23,142 nucleotides of DNA, taken from assembly GCA_903898475.1 (NCBI GenBank), contig CAIUFU010000049.1:1-23142 (forward strand), in the 5' to 3' direction. The stretch's first letter is position 1. Each line of letters starts with the position of its first letter. This document shows, piece by piece, positions 22,794 to 23,142 of this stretch. The notes below the pieces were generated by a model that did not search any database, was not told the origin of the DNA, and saw nothing but the letters and a program-made list of their open reading frames with translations. The position numbers and the translations under genes are program-made. The DNA is from an uncultured Alphaproteobacteria bacterium (GTDB lineage: Bacteria > Pseudomonadota > Alphaproteobacteria > Rickettsiales > UBA1997).

Positions 22794-23114
22794 TTAACCG
22801 CGGTTAATCTTAACTTGTGATTCTTTCAATCCATTCGCCATCATTATTCTTAAAATTTCATCGCTTATAGCTGATTTATCTTCACTATTTAACTTTAAAT
22901 CCGTCATTCCCTTAAGAACGCCAACACAATAGCTGATTGATTTGAGCATTTTAAATTCAAAAGAATTTTGTTCAATTTGTGGCTCATCAAAAAAGATTCT
23001 TTCTCTGATATAAAAAGCTAAATCCATATTGCTGGATTTTGCTTGATGCAATAAATCTTTATATTGTTCCTCAGAAAATCTAATGGTGATTTTTTTGGTT
23101 TTGATATTGCTCAT
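22794..23114 (-). CDS. Small ribbon-helix-helix protein, likely relaxosome accessory factor
   Basis: A 106-residue protein. The first 45 residues (KKITIRFSEEQYKDLLHQAKSS, then MDLAFYIRERI) match a ribbon-helix-helix fold as found in MobC, TraJ or TrwA-type accessory proteins that bind oriT. The rest is helical and without a recognised domain. It sits immediately upstream of the relaxase, separated by 2 bp, as expected for an operon partner that binds oriT and regulates transcription. It could equally be an antitoxin-type repressor, but no toxin gene is adjacent. Its promoter and any oriT would be at or beyond the right edge of the window (23115-23142 is A/T-rich with nothing else visible). 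Confidence 0.7.
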   Translation of the reverse strand: MSNIKTKKITIRFSEEQYKDLLHQAKSSNMDLAFYIRERIFFDEPQIEQNSFEFKMLKSISYCVGVLKGMTDLKLNSEDKSAISDEILRIMMANGLKESQVKINRG

Positions 23115-23142
23115 TTTTCTAAAATTTCAGTTAAAAAAAGTC

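Overview
The window looks like a chromosome segment of an AT-rich alphaproteobacterium, most likely a host-associated Rickettsiales- or Holosporales-type organism. This is inferred from the gene set (ComEC without a metallo-beta-lactamase domain, SecB, class II FBPase, lipid A genes), the tight head-to-tail gene packing, several nested palindromic repeats (one inside a coding sequence), and large orphan genes placed between metabolic genes. No 16S rRNA or other decisive marker is present, so the assignment is tentative.

Positions 1-6100 hold the 3' end of an unrecognised gene, tRNA-Glu(UUC), a GtrA-type membrane protein, and on the minus strand a fabZ-lpxA-dnaQ cluster followed by comEC. Four palindromic elements lie here: a terminator-like one between gtrA and comEC, one in frame inside comEC, one between comEC and dnaQ, and a long one between fabZ and ilvB.

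Positions 6100-12000 hold a compact plus-strand cluster: ilvB, an 851-residue orphan with motifs that resemble a protein/lipid kinase-like fold, ilvH (ATGA overlap), and a putative 2-oxoglutarate/Fe(II) dioxygenase 1 bp after ilvH. The two acetolactate synthase subunits are thus separated by, and apparently co-transcribed with, uncharacterised genes. Next come rpmG with a clear terminator, glpX, an orphan that may be split by a frameshift and carries a perfect 18-bp inverted repeat, secB, and a secreted protein with two YceI domains.

From tRNA-Ser(GCU) at 16310 to the window end is the left end of an integrated mobile element. It carries tandem 12-bp repeats likely to be integrase arm sites, a stand-alone arm-type DNA-binding protein overlapping a complete P4-type tyrosine integrase, an AlpA-type regulator, an XRE repressor overlapping an ImmA/IrrE metallopeptidase, a non-coding stretch with competing hairpins, and on the minus strand a MOBF relaxase-helicase preceded by a small ribbon-helix-helix protein. 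Together these suggest an integrative conjugative or mobilisable element using tRNA-Ser as attachment site. The integrase module mobilises it, the XRE/ImmA pair probably controls induction, and the relaxase processes DNA for transfer. The transfer apparatus and the right end are not in the window.
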